From Streptomyces sp. NBC_01264 (GTDB lineage Bacteria > Actinomycetota > Actinomycetes > Streptomycetales > Streptomycetaceae): 64,000 bases of DNA. Shown here piece after piece: positions 61,101-64,000 of this stretch (its first letter is position 1; each line of letters begins with the position of its first letter). The notes under the pieces are model-generated. The model was not told where the DNA came from and made no database searches. It saw only the letters and a program-made list of their open reading frames with translations. The stretch lies in contig NZ_JAPEOX010000001.1 of the NCBI RefSeq assembly GCF_026340675.1, forward strand, positions 1 to 64,000. Reading direction: 5' to 3'. Both the position numbers and the translations under genes were made by a program.

Positions 61101-62426
61101 TCAGGGCTTGTCCTCTAGCCCGTCGCCGTGCTCGACGAGGCGGCGGCGGAAGGCAACGGTGAGCACCGCCGCCAGTGTCATGAATGCGGCAACCGCCCAC
61201 ATGCCGGCACGGAAGTCGCCGGTGGCGTCCTTGAGCCAGCCGGTGACGAAGGGAGCAGCAAATCCGCTCAGGTTGCCGCAGGAGTTGATGAGGGCGATGC
61301 CGCCTGCTGCACCGACGCCGCCGAGGAAGCCGGCCGGCACCTGCCAGAACACCGGAAGGGCGGCGAGTACCCCGGCGGTGCAGACGGAAAGGGCGATGAC
61401 GGCCAGGTAGGGGGACTGCAAGTACAGCGAGCACGCCACGCCCACCGCACCGATGAATGACGGGGCGGCCAGGTGGAAAACGCGCTCCTCCTTGCGGTCG
61501 GAGTGCCTGGCGTTCCAAAGCATGCCGGCCGCGCCGCAGGCGAACGGGATGGCGGACACAAGGCCGACCTCGACGAGGTCGAGCCGCACGCCGAAGCCGC
61601 TCTCGAATCCGGCGATGACCTGCGGAAGGAAGAAGGTCAGGGCGTAGAGCCCGTACACGACGCCGAAGTAGACGGCGCACAGGACCAGGACGCGCGCATC
61701 TCGCAGGCTGCGGCGCAGCCCCGGGGGGTCGGGAACTCGCACACGGTCTTCTGCCTCGATGGTGTCCGCCAGCGCCTGCCGTTCCTGTGAGGTCAGCCAT
61801 TTCGTCTCCTGCGGCCGGTCCGGCAGGAAGGCCCAGCAGGCGACGGCGAGCAGAATGGAGGGCAGTCCTTCAAGGAAGAACATGGTGCGCCAGCCAGCAT
61901 CGAAGCCGAGGAGCCCTGCCCCGTGTTCCATGATCAGGGTGGAGACCGGGGCGCCGATGACCGAGGCCATGGGCAGCGCGAGAAGCAGCAGAGACATCAT
62001 GTGGGCGCGGTGGCGGCGGGGGAACCAGTACGTCAGATACAGGACCATCCCGGGGAAGAAGCCCGCTTCCGCGACCCCGAGGAGGAACCGCACGATGAAG
62101 AAGGCGGTGGGACTGTCGACAAAGGCCTGAGCGCTGGCTGCGATGCCCCAGGTCAGCGCAATTCGTGCGATCCAGCGCCGGGCACCGACGCGGTGCAGGA
62201 GGAGATTGCTCGGTACCTCGAAGAAGAAGTAACCGAGGAAGAACAGGCCCGCGCCCAGCCCGAACGCCGTTGCGCTCAGTCCGATGTCGGCATTCATCCG
62301 CAGAGCGGCGAAGCCTACGTTGGCGCGGTCGAGGAAGTTCATTGTCGCCAGTGCGCCGAGCAGCGGCAATACGCGGAGCGCCGCTTTGCGAACCGCACCT
62401 GAAACGATCGGATCGGGGGTGGTCAT
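61101..62426 (-). CDS. MFS transporter, anion:cation symporter (phthalate/tartrate permease type)
   Basis: 441 residues, ATG 62426. Twelve predicted helices; family marks are MNFLDRANVGFAALRMNADI (ACS/phthalate permease opening), GLFFLGYFFFEVPSNLLLHR, RFLLGVAEAGFFPGMVLYLT and FFLEGLPSILLAV. Members import organic acids such as tartrate, 4-hydroxyphenylacetate or phthalates with protons. No catabolic genes adjoin, so the substrate is not predicted. A frame up to 62468 exists, but the family begins at 62426. No strong ribosome-binding site. Looks intact. Confidence 0.9.
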   Translation of the reverse strand: MTTPDPIVSGAVRKAALRVLPLLGALATMNFLDRANVGFAALRMNADIGLSATAFGLGAGLFFLGYFFFEVPSNLLLHRVGARRWIARIALTWGIAASAQAFVDSPTAFFIVRFLLGVAEAGFFPGMVLYLTYWFPRRHRAHMMSLLLLALPMASVIGAPVSTLIMEHGAGLLGFDAGWRTMFFLEGLPSILLAVACWAFLPDRPQETKWLTSQERQALADTIEAEDRVRVPDPPGLRRSLRDARVLVLCAVYFGVVYGLYALTFFLPQVIAGFESGFGVRLDLVEVGLVSAIPFACGAAGMLWNARHSDRKEERVFHLAAPSFIGAVGVACSLYLQSPYLAVIALSVCTAGVLAALPVFWQVPAGFLGGVGAAGGIALINSCGNLSGFAAPFVTGWLKDATGDFRAGMWAVAAFMTLAAVLTVAFRRRLVEHGDGLEDKP

Positions 62427-62487
62427 GGAGGAACCGTTCCACCGTGGCGCTGATGGATGCAGGCGCAACGTGAACGGCGCGCGTCTG

Positions 62488-62515
62488 GGTTAAGACGTTA
62501 CGTCGTTTGCTTGCG
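62488..62515 (-). promoter_or_regulatory. candidate operator upstream of the MFS gene
   Basis: ttaagacgttacgtcgtttg about 65 bp upstream of the start contains the near-palindrome GACGTTACGTC. Could bind an IclR/GntR-type regulator; speculative. Confidence 0.3.
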
Positions 62516-62519
62516 GAGT

Positions 62520-62895
62520 CGACGCAACGCGGCCCTTGACCCCGGATTTTGAACACGTCTATGCGGCTCGGGCCAGGGTAGTTGCTGTTGGTTGGAGGTC
62601 GTTCTCGTAGGCGATCGGGGACCGCTGGCCGAGGCGGGAGCGCCGGCGGCGGGCGTTGTATCGGGTCAGACATCCCATGCCGTCGAGCCTGGCCTCGCGG
62701 TCGCTGGACCAGCCTTTGCGGCCTTTGAGTGTCTCCCTCTTGAAGGCGGCGTTGAAGCTTGCCGCTATTGAGACCCGTGGTCCGTGTGCATGATCGCTTC
62801 ATCGAGACTGCCGCGGGTTCGCCCGGCAGGCGCCAGCGCGTCGACGACGAGCTGGGCTCGCATGTGGTCGGCGATCGCCCGGGCGTGCTCGGTCT
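62520..62895 (-). pseudogene. IS3-family OrfB C-terminal remnant with IS end
   Basis: The IS end GGCCCTTGACCCCGGATTTT at 62530 and, on the minus strand, ARAIADHMRAQLVVDALAPA, HTDHGSQ (second Asp motif), then after a gap KRETLKGRKGWSSDREARLD and RRRRSRLGQRSPIAYENDLQ. Related to the IS3 at 52536-55298. Stops and a deletion (catalytic Glu region disrupted) make it inactive. Confidence 0.75.
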
Positions 62896-62898
62896 ACG

Positions 62899-63478
62899 TC
62901 AGCAGCGACGGTGCCGACCAGCTCCAACGGGGGGGGGCAGGGACCGGAACGCGGTGATCTCGTTGCTCTTGGAGTCGACCTGACGCTGGGCGATCACCGT
63001 CTTCTCGCCGTGCAGGACCGCGGCAAGCAGGTGGACGGCGACGGGATCGTGGGTGCGCGAGCCGCGCAGGGACTTGCCGTCCACGGCCAGGGCCCGCAGT
63101 CCGTCGGCGGGCTCCAGCTGGCCGGCGAGCCAGTCGCCGACGGCCCGGTCCAGAGCATCGGCGTCGATGCGGGCCAGCAGCCGCCCCAGCGTGCACGCCC
63201 CCGGGACACTCCTCTCCAGGCCGAGGCGGGTCCGGATTTCGGGCGGGGCACCGGCCGCGAACCGGGCGATGGACACCAGCGCGGCAGCACCGCCAAGGAC
63301 AGCGACGGCACACAGAGCCAACAGCGCGCCGAGGGTACCGACGCCCCTGCAGCCGACGCGGATCGGGAAGGACCTCCAGTACCTCGGCGAGATGGACCAG
63401 GTCCTCCGGCTCTGCGGCCGGCAAGTCCGCTATGCGGGCACGATGGCAGGACAGGACTTCGATCGTGGAAACTGACAT
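62899..63478 (-). pseudogene. ISAs1-type transposase N-terminal remnant
   Basis: VLEVLPDPRRLQGRRYP, then (shifted) MALCAVAVLGGAAALVSIAR, CTLGRLLARIDADALDRAVG, LRALAVDGKSLRGSRTHDPV (first Asp) and VIAQRQVDSKSNEITAFRSL. Frameshifts near 63330 and the loss of the second half make it non-functional. Abuts the IS3 remnant at 62895. Confidence 0.75.
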
Positions 63479-63626
63479 ACGGACGCGACCCCTGAACGAT
63501 CAATGGCTTCAACACCTTGATCATCAGAGGTCGCGTCCTTCGTGCATCCACCGGCCCATCAGGTCGAACACCCACGATCAGGACCAACCAGCCATCTCGA
63601 CAGACGAGAACGCTTCAGCCCTGGGG
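63479..63626. other. unassigned, probable IS5' leader sequence
   Basis: Outside end of the ISAs1-type remnant (ttgatcatcagaggtcgcgtcc) then 80 bp I cannot assign. Confidence 0.3.
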
Positions 63627-63739
63627 CCGACAACATCGCCAAGACCACCCGGGCGATCCGCTACGAACCCCACCGAGCACTCCGCATCCTCGGCATCACC
63701 CACAATCCGAACACCTACGGAACTTGATCAAGCCCTGCC
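63627..63739 (+). mobile_element. orphan ISAs1 right end
   Basis: Closely matches the last about 110 bp of the ISAs1 at 10457-11832 (NIAKTTRAIRYEPHRALRIL then GITHNPN), ending ACGGAACTTGATCAAGCCCTG. No transposase precedes it. Confidence 0.8.
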
Positions 63740-63751
63740 CTGACTCGCCAT

Positions 63752-63785
63752 CAAACGATCATTCTGGCGACGACGTGACAATGCC
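63752..63785. mobile_element. IS6-family end stub
   Basis: Reverse strand reads ggcattgtcacgtcgtcgcc then agaatgatcgtttgatgg, corresponding to the first about 35 bp of the IS6 at 47114 (ggccttgtcacgttgtcggc, atgatcgtttgatgg). Nothing else of the element is present. Confidence 0.65.
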
Positions 63786-64000
63786 CTGCTGAATGAGTAC
63801 ATCAGCATCGCTGAATTCAGCACAAGCCTCAACACGCGGAAAATTCCGCGGATGCGCTCCATCCATTTCCTGGGGCTTCTCACGCCCCAAGTCGACAATC
63901 ATATCCCACGCAAAACCGCCTCGGCTGCCCAGGTTCTAGGGGCGCTTCCCGTTAGCCCAGACATCCGAAAGTCATGCGCATCCGAACCTGAGTGCGTCCG
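63786..64000 (+). other. open frame running off the window end
   Basis: A plus-strand frame (ISIAEFSTSLNTRKIPRMRS, IHFLGLLTPQVDNHIPRK and so on) has no stop to position 64000, with a possible ATG at 63850. GC is lower than elsewhere. I recognise no family and cannot tell whether it is coding. Confidence 0.25.

Noticed and set aside
1..64000. tRNA or rRNA genes, attachment sites
   Set aside because: No cloverleaf-like or rRNA-like sequence was noticed; without a tRNA no attL/attR pair for the truncated integrase at 29940 could be proposed.

Overview
High-GC (about 65-70%) DNA with GTG starts, strong GC3 bias and Streptomyces-type gene families (LAxTG wall proteins, TnsA-like/TniQ transposition genes, the MerR-like plus cold-shock pair, GH13/ABC alpha-glucoside operon). 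I read it as a Streptomyces or close relative, probably an accessory chromosome arm or a large plasmid. I saw no rRNA, tRNA or CRISPR array.

Layout. (1) 0.2-3.1 kb: remnant of a Tn7/Tn5053-like transposon (frameshifted tniQ, tnsA-like, tnsB-like cut by an IS6 element). (2) 4.2-13.3 kb: two inverted paralogous LAxTG-anchored DUF11-type surface proteins; the first is intact, the second is beheaded by an IS3 element and split by an ISAs1 element. (3) 13.5-28.2 kb: a dense nest of insertion sequences (IS5, IS3, IS30, IS6) that has broken up an Stv-like gene and a secreted PI-PLC-like phosphodiesterase. Three identical 1,323-bp IS3 copies sit here with intact target duplications. (4) 28.2-36.2 kb: small unknown proteins, a truncated tyrosine integrase, an acyltransferase, an ISAs1-family element, a nested GAA-loop palindrome cluster, and an HNH-nuclease remnant. 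(5) 36.2-47.0 kb: the only long undamaged stretch. It holds a PadR/ABC-ATPase/FtsX-permease operon on the minus strand, then on the plus strand a lone sugar-binding protein and an alpha-glucoside utilisation operon (GH13 glucosidase, binding lipoprotein, two permeases). (6) 47.1-50.7 kb: IS6, cold-shock protein, MerR-like regulator, IS256. (7) 51-64 kb: ATP-binding domain protein, stacked IS3/ISAzo13/IS30/IS5 elements, an Lsr2-like DNA-binding protein beside a helicase remnant, two small unknown proteins, an MFS transporter, and IS debris to the end.

How it fits together. The metabolic block suggests uptake of alpha-glucosides by the binding protein and permeases and hydrolysis by the GH13 enzyme; the energising ATPase is not local (probably an MsiK-type shared ATPase elsewhere, an inference). 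The PadR operon looks like a self-contained regulated exporter or membrane-stress module. Most of the rest is mobile-element traffic. Exact target duplications allow several broken genes to be rejoined in frame: the Stv-like gene, the PI-PLC-like gene, LAxTG paralogue 2, and the IS30 and IS3 transposases.
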